Source of the DNA: Spirochaetales bacterium | GTDB taxonomy: Bacteria > Spirochaetota > Spirochaetia > JABEVK01 | Reading direction: 5' to 3' | DNA length: 64,000 nucleotides | Assembly (NCBI GenBank): GCA_947478845.1 | Contig: CANJXC010000002.1 | Location: 288,767 to 352,766, forward strand | Part shown: positions 15,486 to 23,649 of the stretch, one piece after another | How the letters are laid out: each line of letters starts with the position of its first letter | Position numbering within the stretch: the stretch's first letter is position 1 | Position numbers and translations under genes: made by a program | The notes under the pieces: model-generated | What the model was told of the DNA's origin: nothing | Database searches by the model: none | What the model saw: the letters and a program-made list of their open reading frames with translations, nothing else

Positions 15486-16373
15486 ATGAGCGTTATCGAA
15501 ATCCAGCATCTGACCAAAAACTACGGCAAGGCCCGAGGTGTTGTCGACTTGAGTTTTTCGGTAGAAAAGGGCGAGGTTTTCGGTTTCATCGGCCCCAACG
15601 GAGCGGGAAAATCCACCACCATCCGCACCCTGCTCGGGCTCATCCACCCCACCTCGGGAAGCGCCACCTTGTTCGGCAAATCGGCCTCCAAAAACCCTGA
15701 GGTGTTGCGCAGCGTAGGCTACCTACCGAGCGAAGTGTTTTACGACGAGGGCATGAAAGTGATCGATCTGCTGAAGTACTCGGCGAGTTTTTACCGCAAG
15801 GACTGCACAGCTCGCATCCAGCAGTTAGCCGAAACTCTCGACCTCGACCTCAAGCGAAAAATCGACGACCTTTCGTTTGGCAACCGCAAAAAGGTGGGCA
15901 TCGTGCAGGGTTTGCTCCACGAGCCTGAGCTGATCATCCTCGATGAGCCCACCGCCGGCCTCGACCCGCTGATGCAGCAAACGTTTTTTGACCTTATTGC
16001 GCAGGAAAACAAGAAGGGCGCTACAGTGCTGCTTTCGTCGCACATTTTGGCCGAGGTGCAGAAAATGTGTCAGCGGGTTGCCCTGATCAAAGACGGCCGC
16101 CTCATCCAGCTCGAAAAAATCAGTACCCTGAAGGCCAACGCCGTGAAGCGGGTTTCGCTGGGGTTTCAGGGGGCGGTCAATACCGCGCTGGCCACCCAAG
16201 CCGGGGTGAGCAGTTGGGCCGTCAACGGGAGCGAGGCGAGTTTCTTGTACCGCGGCAATATCAACCTCTTGGTGCAAGGCCTTTCCAAGGCCTCCCTGAC
16301 CAACCTCAGCGTGGTGGAGCCCGATTTAGAAGAGATTTTTCTCCATTACTACACCCCAGGAGCCTCGAGGTGA
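15486..16373 (+). CDS. ABC transporter ATP-binding protein (ABC-2 type)
   Basis: 295 residues. Walker A GPNGAGKST near residues 37-45, signature LSFGNRKKVGIVQ, Walker B LIILDEPTAGLDP, and a C-terminal extension of about 90 residues typical of ABC-2 exporters. ATG 15486 has AAGGAG seven bases upstream; the preceding TTG is less likely. Its stop overlaps the GTG of the first permease. With the two permeases it should form an exporter of unknown substrate. Confidence 0.93.
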   Translation: MSVIEIQHLTKNYGKARGVVDLSFSVEKGEVFGFIGPNGAGKSTTIRTLLGLIHPTSGSATLFGKSASKNPEVLRSVGYLPSEVFYDEGMKVIDLLKYSASFYRKDCTARIQQLAETLDLDLKRKIDDLSFGNRKKVGIVQGLLHEPELIILDEPTAGLDPLMQQTFFDLIAQENKKGATVLLSSHILAEVQKMCQRVALIKDGRLIQLEKISTLKANAVKRVSLGFQGAVNTALATQAGVSSWAVNGSEASFLYRGNINLLVQGLSKASLTNLSVVEPDLEEIFLHYYTPGASR

Positions 16374-17170
16374 ACCTTTTGTTGCACGAAGTTCGTTCTA
16401 TGCTCGCTTCAGCGGTGATCTGGGCCGCGGTGCTTTGCGCGCTCGCCGGCCTCTATTTGGTGCTTTTTGCGGGAATTGCGCGCGATGCCGACACGTTTAA
16501 AAGGATTTTTGCAGCCTACCCGGTGGCCATTCAACATGCCCTTGGGGTGACTATCGACAGCGTGGCCTCGCTACCAGGGTTCTACACCATGGTGCTCACC
16601 TTCGTGACACTTGCGGGAGCCATACAGGCCACCAACGCGGGGGTGTCGATCCTTTCCAAGGAATCGCGCGACGGGACGGCAGATTTTTTGTACACCAAGC
16701 CCGTGTCTCGTTTTGGGCTGGTGAGCGCCAAGTTGGGGGCGGTTCTGCTGGTGCTTTTGGCCACCGACGCGGTGTACTCGGTGGTGTCGGGCCTAATCCT
16801 TGCCGGCGCCCAAGCCTCCTCGGGGGTCGTCTCTGACCCCGCAATTTTCGTGCTTTTGAACTTAACCTTGCTGGCGGTCCAGTTGATGATGTTCTCTATG
16901 GGGCTGGCGGTTTCGCTGCTCTTCCGCCGGTTGCAGAGTGTGCTCCCGGTATCTCTGGGGCTGGTGTTTGGCCTGTATTTGGTAGGGGCTTTGGTCAATA
17001 CCGACGAGGCGGCCCGGTGGCTTTCGCCGTTCAAGTACTTTGACCTGCACGAGATAACCGCCAAGGTGGCCTTCCAGAGCGACTCGCTACTGGCGGCTTT
17101 GGCGCTGATTGCTTTTGGTGTGGTGGCGGCCTATGTTGTAACGCTCCGGAGGGACCTCCATGTTCGCTAG
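16370..17170 (+). CDS. ABC-2 type permease, subunit 1
   Basis: 266 residues with six hydrophobic helices. GTG 16370 overlaps the ATPase stop (GTGA) and has CAGGAG eight bases upstream. The SKESRDGTADFLYTKPVSRFGLVSAKL segment after helix 2 is the typical cytoplasmic loop of ABC-2 permeases and is matched in the next gene. It ends 11 bp inside the second permease gene. Confidence 0.87.
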   Translation: MNLLLHEVRSMLASAVIWAAVLCALAGLYLVLFAGIARDADTFKRIFAAYPVAIQHALGVTIDSVASLPGFYTMVLTFVTLAGAIQATNAGVSILSKESRDGTADFLYTKPVSRFGLVSAKLGAVLLVLLATDAVYSVVSGLILAGAQASSGVVSDPAIFVLLNLTLLAVQLMMFSMGLAVSLLFRRLQSVLPVSLGLVFGLYLVGALVNTDEAARWLSPFKYFDLHEITAKVAFQSDSLLAALALIAFGVVAAYVVTLRRDLHVR

Positions 17171-17975
17171 CGCCGTTTTTTGGCGTGAACTGCGCGCCGA
17201 GCTCAAAGCTCTGCTCATCTGGAGCCTCGCCATGGTGCTGTTGGTGGTTAGCGGCATGACCAAGTACACGGCCCTGAGCGCCGCGGGAGCCACAGGAGCC
17301 TCAGTGACCGACCTTTTGGCGCAGATGCCCGAGTCTCTGCGGGCCCTGCTCGGTTTCGGCACTCTCGATGTAGCCTCGCTGGTCGGCTATCTGGTGATGC
17401 TGATGCTGTACTTTGAACTGACTCTGGCAATCCATGCTGCCCTTCTGGGCGCCGGCATTTTGTCGAAAGAGGAACGCCTGAAGACCGTGGAGTTCCTGTA
17501 CGCCAAGCCTATTTCCCGCACAGGAGTGGTCATGGCCAAGTTCGCCGCCGCGCTGGTGCAGTTGGTGGTGCTCAATCTGCTCACCCTTGTCACCACCCTT
17601 GGCGTGTTGCCGGCCTACAACCATGGGCCCGATATTTCGTCGCAGGTGCTCAACCTTTTTGCGAGCGTGGCCTTTGTGCAGGTGGTGTTTCTTACCCTGG
17701 GTTTTGCCCTTGCTTCGGTACTTCGAGACTCCCGTAAAGCCGGGGCGTGGGCAACGGGGTTGGTGGTGGGTACCTACCTCGTCGACCGCATGGCCCCGCT
17801 TTCGCCCCCGCTGAAGGCTCTCGATGCCGCCTCGCCATTTTCTTGGTTTCAGCTGGACTCACTGGCCTCGGGCGAGGCACTCCAAGGGCTTTCGATGGTA
17901 GGCGCAAGCCTGCTGGTGGTCGGTTTGGGGGCCCTTAGTTTGTGGGCGTTTCCGCGTCGCGATTTGCGGACTTAA
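17160..17975 (+). CDS. ABC-2 type permease, subunit 2
   Basis: 271 residues, six helices, with the loop SKEERLKTVEFLYAKPISRTGVVMAKF equivalent to that of subunit 1, so the two are paralogues that probably form a heterodimer. ATG 17160 lies 11 bp before the previous stop and has CGGAGG upstream. The 3' end overlaps the convergent MFS gene by 41 bp, so transcripts of the two operons would be complementary at their ends. Confidence 0.87.
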   Translation: MFASAVFWRELRAELKALLIWSLAMVLLVVSGMTKYTALSAAGATGASVTDLLAQMPESLRALLGFGTLDVASLVGYLVMLMLYFELTLAIHAALLGAGILSKEERLKTVEFLYAKPISRTGVVMAKFAAALVQLVVLNLLTLVTTLGVLPAYNHGPDISSQVLNLFASVAFVQVVFLTLGFALASVLRDSRKAGAWATGLVVGTYLVDRMAPLSPPLKALDAASPFSWFQLDSLASGEALQGLSMVGASLLVVGLGALSLWAFPRRDLRT

Positions 17976-19152
17976 GCAGAGCAAAGCCCCCTCCTGCAAC
18001 AACTAGCAGCGCAACAGAGCCCGCCCACACGCCGCCTAAGCCCACGGTTTGCGTCACCCAGCCGCTCACCACTGGTGCCACCACGTAGCCCAAACTACTG
18101 GCGAAGCCCACGTAAGCCTGAAAGCGGGCCCGCAGTTCCGGCGGGCTCTGTGTGGTAACAAAATCGCCCTCGTGCACCGAATACAACACCTCGCCGGCGG
18201 TCCAAACTACGGTGGAGATGAGCACCCAGGTCAGGTTGGGGTGGAACAAATAAATCACCAGGCCCGCTGCCGCCACAAAAAGAGCCAGCGCCATCGAGGG
18301 CAGGTTGCGCCAGCGCCGCGTAAGGCGCAGCACCAAGGGCATCAGCACCACCACTCCCAAAGCGTTGACCCCCCACACCAGGCCAAACACGGGCGGCCCT
18401 TGCTCGGCACCGAAGCTTTCCACCAGTTGCAGCGCTAGCGTGAAGTTCATCTGCGAATACACCACCGAATACGACAAAAGCAGAAGCGCGTAGGGAAACA
18501 GCAGTGGGTGACGCACAAACTGCGCCAAGGAAGAGACTTCGTTTTTGGGCCGAGATTCCTCTTGGCCACGACTCGCTGGTACAACCGGGTGGGTGTTTCG
18601 GGGCACGTACTTCAGCACCACCGCCAGCGCCAAGGCGGTGCTCAGCGCGTCGAGCCAAAAGAGCCACGAAAGTGCGTTGTGAAACAGCCAACCGGCCAAC
18701 AACGGGCCGAGGGCTACCCCGAGGTTGATGCCGAAATAGCTCAGGCTGAAGGCTTCCCGCCGGGTGGAAGGGGTGCTCAGGTCGCCGACCAAGGCGTTAA
18801 CGAGCGGCCGCATGGCACCAAAGAAAAAGCCCGCTACCACTAGCACCGCCGCGCTGGCAAGCTCGCGCGGGGCACAGCCTGCACCGGCGATCAGCAGTGC
18901 GCTCGTGGCCAAAAACACCACCAGCACATCGCGACGGCCATAGCGGTCGGCTAATTTTCCGGCCAACAACCCCCCGAGGCTGCCCAACAAGGTGGCTAGG
19001 CTCACCGTTGCCCCAGCGGCAGCAGGCGCCAGGCCCAACACCTGCGTGAGGAGCAGCGTCAGGAAGGGTACCACGAGGTCGCCGGCCCGGTTGATCACCT
19101 GCGTGAAAAACAGGGCTTTGACCCCGCGTGGGAGTCGGTTCCAACTGAACAT
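17935..19152 (-). CDS. major facilitator superfamily transporter
   Basis: 405 residues with 12 predicted helices. The helix 2-3 loop GKLADRYGRRDVLV is the MFS signature. Drug/H+ antiporter-like general appearance, but the substrate cannot be assigned. ATG 19152 has no SD; a TATAGT -10 ends 6 nt before it. The 3' end runs 41 bp into the convergent ABC permease gene. Not part of an operon. Confidence 0.88.
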   Translation of the reverse strand: MFSWNRLPRGVKALFFTQVINRAGDLVVPFLTLLLTQVLGLAPAAAGATVSLATLLGSLGGLLAGKLADRYGRRDVLVVFLATSALLIAGAGCAPRELASAAVLVVAGFFFGAMRPLVNALVGDLSTPSTRREAFSLSYFGINLGVALGPLLAGWLFHNALSWLFWLDALSTALALAVVLKYVPRNTHPVVPASRGQEESRPKNEVSSLAQFVRHPLLFPYALLLLSYSVVYSQMNFTLALQLVESFGAEQGPPVFGLVWGVNALGVVVLMPLVLRLTRRWRNLPSMALALFVAAAGLVIYLFHPNLTWVLISTVVWTAGEVLYSVHEGDFVTTQSPPELRARFQAYVGFASSLGYVVAPVVSGWVTQTVGLGGVWAGSVALLVVAGGGFALLKSANRDAETPTN

Positions 19153-19158
19153 GGCTTC

Positions 19159-19164
19159 ACTATA
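19159..19164 (-). promoter_or_regulatory. -10 element next to MFS start codon
   Basis: Minus-strand TATAGT ends 6 nt before the ATG at 19152, with no SD between. Confidence 0.5.
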
Positions 19165-19217
19165 CCCGAAGCGGGGCCGGGTATTTTGTGGGGCATTGCT
19201 ATACCCAACTCACCGAT

Positions 19218-19307
19218 GTGCAGCAAGAAATCAATGGCCTGATGACACCCGACCGCAAGCCCAAGGTGGACCCGGCCAAAGTGAAGGCCCTTCTCGACGC
19301 AAAATGA
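19218..19307 (+). pseudogene. possible decayed gene tail
   Basis: A short open stretch ends in TGA at 19305-19307 and reads VQQEINGLMTPDRKPKVDPAKVKALLDAK, whose Lys/Ala-rich, helical composition looks more like coding than random sequence. There is no convincing start or SD. Family not recognised; it may be chance. Confidence 0.2.
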
Positions 19308-19362
19308 ATCGTACCAATAGGGTGGCGCCAATAACCTCAGACTCTGCTTGATAAACCAGTGG

Positions 19363-19515
19363 ATGCCCACAGAAGAGGAAGACTCGACGCCGAACCACAA
19401 TAATGCCCTAGACGATTACAGCGAGTTTTGCGGTTCTTGGACCGCGGCCGAGTTGCGCGATTTTGAGTCCGCTTCGCGCAGCAACACCGTTGTCGATTCA
19501 GAGGACTGGAACTGA
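19363..19515 (+). CDS. small acidic antitoxin-like protein (50 aa), orphan
   Basis: ATG 19363 to TGA 19513-19515. The translation starts MPTEEEDSTPNHNN and ends with DDYSEFCGSW, AAELRDFESASR and VDSEDWN. The pattern FCGxW ... (E/D)FExA ... D-W at the C-terminus resembles small antitoxins of type II toxin-antitoxin modules. It is very acidic, as such antitoxins often are. SD is weak (CAGTGG), and no toxin gene adjoins: alaS begins 101 bp downstream. It could be a relic of a module or act on a distant toxin. The resemblance is from pattern memory only. Confidence 0.45.
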   Translation: MPTEEEDSTPNHNNALDDYSEFCGSWTAAELRDFESASRSNTVVDSEDWN

Positions 19516-19577
19516 GCGCCAGGGTGGGTCCGGCGAAGTAGTATACGCCCCCCCGGTCTCAGCCAGAACCCGCAAGG

Positions 19578-19606
19578 TTGCCCACTCGCCCCGTTTTGGC
19601 TACAAT
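19578..19606 (+). promoter_or_regulatory. alaS promoter with very short leader
   Basis: -35 TTGCCC (19578-19583), 17-bp spacer, -10 TACAAT (19601-19606). The -10 ends 10 nt before the alaS ATG, leaving a leader of only a few bases and no SD. Confidence 0.65.
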
Positions 19607-19616
19607 AGGGGCTACC

Positions 19617-21422
19617 ATGACAGCCGCCGACCTCCGCCGAAAATACCTCGAATTCTTTCAATCCAAGGGCCACGCCGTGATCTCTGGCAAGAGCCTCATC
19701 CCCGAAAACGACCCCACGGTGCTGTTCAACACCGCGGGTATGCAGCCTCTGGTGCCCTACCTCTTGGGCGAAAAACACCCCTTGGGCAACCGTTTGGTCG
19801 ACGTGCAAAAGTGCGTACGTACCGGCGACATCGACGAGGTAGGCGACCCCAGCCACCTCACGTTTTTTGAGATGCTGGGCAATTGGAGCCTAGGCGACTA
19901 CTTCAAAAAAGACGCTATCGCCTACAGCTACGAGTTCCTCACCAGCAAACAGTGGCTGGGCATCGACCCGAAAAAACTCTGGGTCACCGTATTTGCTGGC
20001 GAACCCGGGATCCCGCGCGACGAGGATTCCGCCGACCTCTGGAAAAGCCACGGCATTCCTGAAAGCCGCATCAGCTACCTCCCGCGGAAAGACAACTGGT
20101 GGGGCCCGGCCGGAGCCACAGGACCGTGCGGCCCCGACAGCGAAATGTTCTACGACACCGGCCGCGTGTGCCCCAAGGGCGAGGGGTGCGAGGGCCCCGC
20201 GTGCAACTGCCGCAAATGGCTGGAAATCTGGAACGATGTGTTCATGCAGTACAACAAGGATTCAGACGGCAACTACGTTTTGTTGGCGAAGCCCAACGTC
20301 GACACCGGCATGGGAGTCGAACGCACCAGCACCATTTTGCAGGGCAAGCTGTCGGTGTACGAGACCGAGCTATTCACTCCGATCATTGCGGCGGTTGAAA
20401 AGGCCTCAGGCTACCGCTATGGCACCGATGAAGCCCACGACACCTACGTGCGCGTAGTTTGCGACCACGTGAAGACCAGTTGCTTCATCCTCGGCGACGA
20501 CCTGGGCGTGAAGCCTTCCAATGTCGGTCAAGGCTATGTGCTGCGTAAACTTATCCGCCGGGCCGTGCGCAACGGGCGCAAACTTGGGGTCACCGAGCCT
20601 TTCCTCAAAGGACCCGCCGCTGCTGTGCTCGCAATCTACCGGGGCGTGTACGACGAAATTGTCGATCGGGCTAATTTGATTTTTGAAGAACTCACCCACG
20701 AAGAAGAGCGCTTCTTGAAAACCCTGGAACACGGTGAAAAGGAATGGGAGAAAATGCTTCCTGGCTTGATGAAAAACCCTCAAAAGGTGGTTTCGGGCCG
20801 CACCGCGTTCAAACTCTACGACACCTACGGCTTCCCCGTGGAAATCACCACCGACCTGGCCACCGAAAACGGCCTTACCGTCGACCGCGCGGGCTTTGAT
20901 GAGGCCTTTTCAAAGCACCAGGAACTGAGCAAAGCGGGCGCGGACAAAACCTTCAAGGGTGGCCTTGCCGACCACAGCGAAATGACCACTGCCTTGCACA
21001 CCGCCACTCACCTCATGCACAAGGCCCTCCAAATGGTACTAGGCGACCACGCTAGGCAGAAGGGCTCTAACATCACCCCCGAACGACTGCGTTTCGACTT
21101 CAGCCACGAAGCCAAAATGACCCCCGAGCAGGTGGCCGAGGTGGAGCAAATCGTCAACACCCAGATCCAGCGTGGCCTGCCGGTTACCATGACGATGATG
21201 AGCCTACAGGACGCAAAAGCCCAAGGGGCCATGGCCCTCTTTGGTGAGAAATACGAAGAAACCATCAAGGTGTACCGCATCGGCGACTTCAGCATGGAAG
21301 TCTGTGGAGGACCCCACGTTGAGAACACCGAGGGTATGGGCCACTTCAAGATTCAGAAGGAAGAGGCCAGTTCGGCCGGGGTGCGGCGCATCCGCGCCGT
21401 GCTCGAGCACCAAGCTCCATGA
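19617..21422 (+). CDS. alaS: alanyl-tRNA synthetase, short form without C-Ala domain
   Basis: 601 residues; most bacterial AlaRS are ~870. Class II catalytic core is intact: RRKYLEFFQSKGH, SLIPENDPTVLFNTAGMQ, FFEMLGNWSLGDYFK, and GMGVERTSTILQ. The editing domain keeps HTATH (His461, His465) and Cys563/His567 in CGGPHVE, where most AlaRS have CGGTH. The C-terminal DHHA1-type C-Ala domain is absent, as known for spirochaete AlaRS, so this looks like a lineage trait and not truncation. ATG 19617 fits the family N-terminus. The stop overlaps the next ATG (ATGA). Confidence 0.95.
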   Translation: MTAADLRRKYLEFFQSKGHAVISGKSLIPENDPTVLFNTAGMQPLVPYLLGEKHPLGNRLVDVQKCVRTGDIDEVGDPSHLTFFEMLGNWSLGDYFKKDAIAYSYEFLTSKQWLGIDPKKLWVTVFAGEPGIPRDEDSADLWKSHGIPESRISYLPRKDNWWGPAGATGPCGPDSEMFYDTGRVCPKGEGCEGPACNCRKWLEIWNDVFMQYNKDSDGNYVLLAKPNVDTGMGVERTSTILQGKLSVYETELFTPIIAAVEKASGYRYGTDEAHDTYVRVVCDHVKTSCFILGDDLGVKPSNVGQGYVLRKLIRRAVRNGRKLGVTEPFLKGPAAAVLAIYRGVYDEIVDRANLIFEELTHEEERFLKTLEHGEKEWEKMLPGLMKNPQKVVSGRTAFKLYDTYGFPVEITTDLATENGLTVDRAGFDEAFSKHQELSKAGADKTFKGGLADHSEMTTALHTATHLMHKALQMVLGDHARQKGSNITPERLRFDFSHEAKMTPEQVAEVEQIVNTQIQRGLPVTMTMMSLQDAKAQGAMALFGEKYEETIKVYRIGDFSMEVCGGPHVENTEGMGHFKIQKEEASSAGVRRIRAVLEHQAP

Positions 21423-22384
21423 ACCGCCGTATTGTCATCACCGCGGCCCGTGCTGCGGTTGTTGAGTTGCAGAAATTGACTCTCCCACCATCGGGCTCAG
21501 TGCGGGTAGCCAACACGATCAGTGCCCTTTCTGCGGGCAGCGAAGGCTTGGTCTGGCGGGGAGAAATGCCCGAAGGCCTGGCCCTCGATACCGTTTTGCC
21601 CGGTTATCAGGACGGGTTCCTTTACCCCGCCTGTTATGGATATTCCGCCGTAGGTCGCATCGAAGCGGTGGGCCCGGGAGTGAATAAGGCCCTCTTGGGA
21701 CGCCGGGTGTTCACGTTCACTCAGCACCAAAGTTTCTGTGTAGTGCCCCAGCATGAACTCGTGTTCCTCCCCGATTCGCTCAGTGATGACGATGCCGTCT
21801 TCTTGGCAGCTATGGAGACAGCCGTGAGCCTCGTGCACGACGCGGCTCCCGTAGCCGGCGACCGTGTGGCCCTTTGGGGATTAGGCGCGGTAGGCCTCAT
21901 CACGGCGTCGCTCCTGGCAAAGTTTCCTGTGAGCCTGACGGCTGAGGATCCTTTGCCGTCGCGTCAAAAGGCCGCATTGGCAGCAGGGGTGACAGTTGCC
22001 GCCCCTGGGCCGGCCTCTTGCGATGTTGCGCTCGAGCTTAGTGGCAACCCATTGGCTCTCTCCCAAGCCCTCGTGGCCACAACCTTCTCGGGGCGGGTGG
22101 TTCTGGGGAGTTGGTACGGAACCAGGCCGGTAGCTCTCGAACTGGGAGGCAGTTTTCACCGCTCGCGCATCCAGCTCCTTGCCAGCCAGGTGAGTACCGT
22201 CAGCCCCGAACTCAGCGGGCGCTGGACCAAGGCCCGGCGCCTCGAATATGCCTTGGAATGCTTACAAGTGGTGCGACCGTCGCGGTGGATTACCCACCGC
22301 TTTCCCCCCAACCAGGCCGTTCAGGCTTACCAGCTGGCCGGGGAGTTTCCGCAAGACTGTCTGCAGGTTGTGTTTACCTTTTAG
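21419..22384 (+). CDS. zinc-independent-looking medium-chain dehydrogenase/reductase
   Basis: 321 residues of the MDR superfamily. N-terminal part has SAGSEGLVWRGEMPEG and YGYSAVGRIEAVGPGV; the Rossmann motif is VALWGLGAVGLITASLLA (about residues 150-167). The usual catalytic zinc ligands (GHE motif) are not visible. The pattern resembles the MDR proteins found beside PTPS, glycosyltransferase and methyltransferase genes in several bacteria. ATG 21419 overlaps the alaS stop, so it is coupled to alaS. Substrate unknown; a reductase step on a pterin-like or sugar-linked intermediate is speculation. It ends 11 bp inside the convergent acyltransferase gene. Confidence 0.78.
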   Translation: MNRRIVITAARAAVVELQKLTLPPSGSVRVANTISALSAGSEGLVWRGEMPEGLALDTVLPGYQDGFLYPACYGYSAVGRIEAVGPGVNKALLGRRVFTFTQHQSFCVVPQHELVFLPDSLSDDDAVFLAAMETAVSLVHDAAPVAGDRVALWGLGAVGLITASLLAKFPVSLTAEDPLPSRQKAALAAGVTVAAPGPASCDVALELSGNPLALSQALVATTFSGRVVLGSWYGTRPVALELGGSFHRSRIQLLASQVSTVSPELSGRWTKARRLEYALECLQVVRPSRWITHRFPPNQAVQAYQLAGEFPQDCLQVVFTF

Positions 22385-23216
22385 CCTGTTGTGCCATTTG
22401 GCCCAATTCGCCTCGAATTACCCCCATCGTCTTAGGCCCGTGCAGGCTCTCCTCGACTGGCTTACCGAATTGGACCCTCAAGGTGGTTGCGGCCACTTTT
22501 CCCCGCCTCGCCATATGGGCTAACTGGAGGATGGCGCCGGCCCACTCACGGTCGGCACTTTTGCGATGAAACCGAGTCACCCAAGGGTCAACATAGCGTT
22601 GCAGCCTTACCCCCGAAACCAAAATTGGGATCAACTTAAGTCCGGGTACCCTCCTGGCCAGAAACGTGGGACTTTCAGACCAGTGCTCGAAGGTTGGAGG
22701 AGGGTCTGCCCACGCCGGATCAGGTTCTATTTTGCCCGCCGGAAAGGTGAGCACCGAACCTCCGCTTTTCAGGTGCTCGACCGTTTGCCTCAGCAAGGCG
22801 GTCGTCCCGGAACCATCGAGGGCCAAGGTGAGCAGACGCTCATGAAGGTTCTCCAAGGCCCCAAGCACAGGGCGGTCAAGGGCGAGAATCTTCAAGCGAG
22901 GGTCGGAAATAAGGCTAAAAACAGCCAGCGCGTCGCCCAAGCCGGGATGGTTGCACACAAAGAGGGCCGGACCGACCGGCGGCGGGTCAGCAACCACGCG
23001 GCAATGCAAGCGGGCGATAAACCACTTCGAAGCTTCCTGAAGCCCATCACGACCCACACGCAGGTCGAGTTCCTCCAACAGGCTTGCAAACTCTGACACC
23101 GGGCCGTCAAAAATGCGCCTTATGGATGGAAGCCGTCGTGCCAAGCCCACGAGACCGATAGCCTTGAGAACATCGTCAAGATTTTCGTCTCTCAGTCTTC
23201 TTCGTTTGCGATCCAT
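22374..23216 (-). CDS. PlsC-like lysophospholipid acyltransferase family protein
   Basis: 280 residues. The HX4D motif of glycerolipid acyltransferases is present as NHPGLGD (His90, Asp95) and the second motif as TFPAGKIEPD in place of the usual FPEG. No strong membrane helix is evident, so it may be peripheral. A -10-like TAGAAT lies 11 nt before ATG 23216, overlapping the divergent promoter of the PTPS-like gene. Acyl acceptor unknown. It is embedded, on the opposite strand, in the reductase/PTPS/glycosyltransferase group. Confidence 0.78.
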   Translation of the reverse strand: MDRKRRRLRDENLDDVLKAIGLVGLARRLPSIRRIFDGPVSEFASLLEELDLRVGRDGLQEASKWFIARLHCRVVADPPPVGPALFVCNHPGLGDALAVFSLISDPRLKILALDRPVLGALENLHERLLTLALDGSGTTALLRQTVEHLKSGGSVLTFPAGKIEPDPAWADPPPTFEHWSESPTFLARRVPGLKLIPILVSGVRLQRYVDPWVTRFHRKSADREWAGAILQLAHMARRGKVAATTLRVQFGKPVEESLHGPKTMGVIRGELGQMAQQAKR

Positions 23217-23226
23217 ACGTTAAGTT

Positions 23227-23233
23227 TATTCTA
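23227..23233. promoter_or_regulatory. overlapping divergent -10 elements
   Basis: TATTCT on the plus strand (23227-23232) ends 6 nt before the PTPS-like ATG; TAGAAT on the minus strand (23228-23233) ends 11 nt before the acyltransferase ATG. The two use nearly the same bases, so the genes may be transcribed in a mutually exclusive way. Confidence 0.4.
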
Positions 23234-23238
23234 CAAGG

Positions 23239-23649
23239 ATGGCCCGTGTGTATCGACTTTGTCTTCTCCGGGACTTTATCGCCCGGCATGCGTTGGTAGG
23301 TGGTGAATGGGGGGGCGAGAATCTGCCTCATTCTCACTTTTATAAACTCGAGTGGCGCCTCGAGGGGGCCAAACTTGATGATCACGGCTTCTTGGTCGAC
23401 CTAGTGGCCCTTGAATCTGTGCTTGACTCGGTAGTTGCGTCGGTGCGCGACAAGCACCTCAACGACCTGGTGTTTTTCCGTGGGCGCAACCCTTCGGTAG
23501 AGCATTTTGCGCGGTACTTGTCAGAGGCGCTGGCCGATTCGTTGGACACTGTTGATCCCCACCGTTTGGTTTCTGGTACGCAAGTTCGTTTGTGGGAACA
23601 CGAGCAGGCCTGGGCTTCGTGGGCCCAGTCACGACCGGAACGCCCTTGA
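23239..23649 (+). CDS. 6-pyruvoyl-tetrahydropterin synthase family protein with Glu at the catalytic Cys position
   Basis: 136 residues. Zinc ligands are His17 (FIARH), His31 and His33 (PHSH). In QueD/PTPS a catalytic Cys lies four residues before the second His; here that place is Glu27. Later motifs are kept: KHLND (family DHHYLND), NPSVEHFARYL (family PTSE), and Glu in VRLWEHE. The replacement of Cys by Glu is known from PTPS-III enzymes that turn dihydroneopterin triphosphate into the folate precursor 6-hydroxymethyl-dihydropterin; the triad His also appears changed. So it may act in folate synthesis or on another pterin. ATG 23239 is probably read without an SD. Confidence 0.82.
   Translation: MARVYRLCLLRDFIARHALVGGEWGGENLPHSHFYKLEWRLEGAKLDDHGFLVDLVALESVLDSVVASVRDKHLNDLVFFRGRNPSVEHFARYLSEALADSLDTVDPHRLVSGTQVRLWEHEQAWASWAQSRPERP

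Noticed and set aside
17935..17975. 41-bp convergent overlap as a possible assembly or frameshift error
   Set aside because: Both C-termini are plausible and in frame; convergent overlaps of a few to tens of bases recur in this window (22374-22384, 26299-26302, 59617-59620).
23592..23646. Upstream GTG start for the glycosyltransferase gene
   Set aside because: It would extend 58 bp into the PTPS-like gene and adds residues not fitting the GT N-terminus; TTG overlapping the stop fits better.
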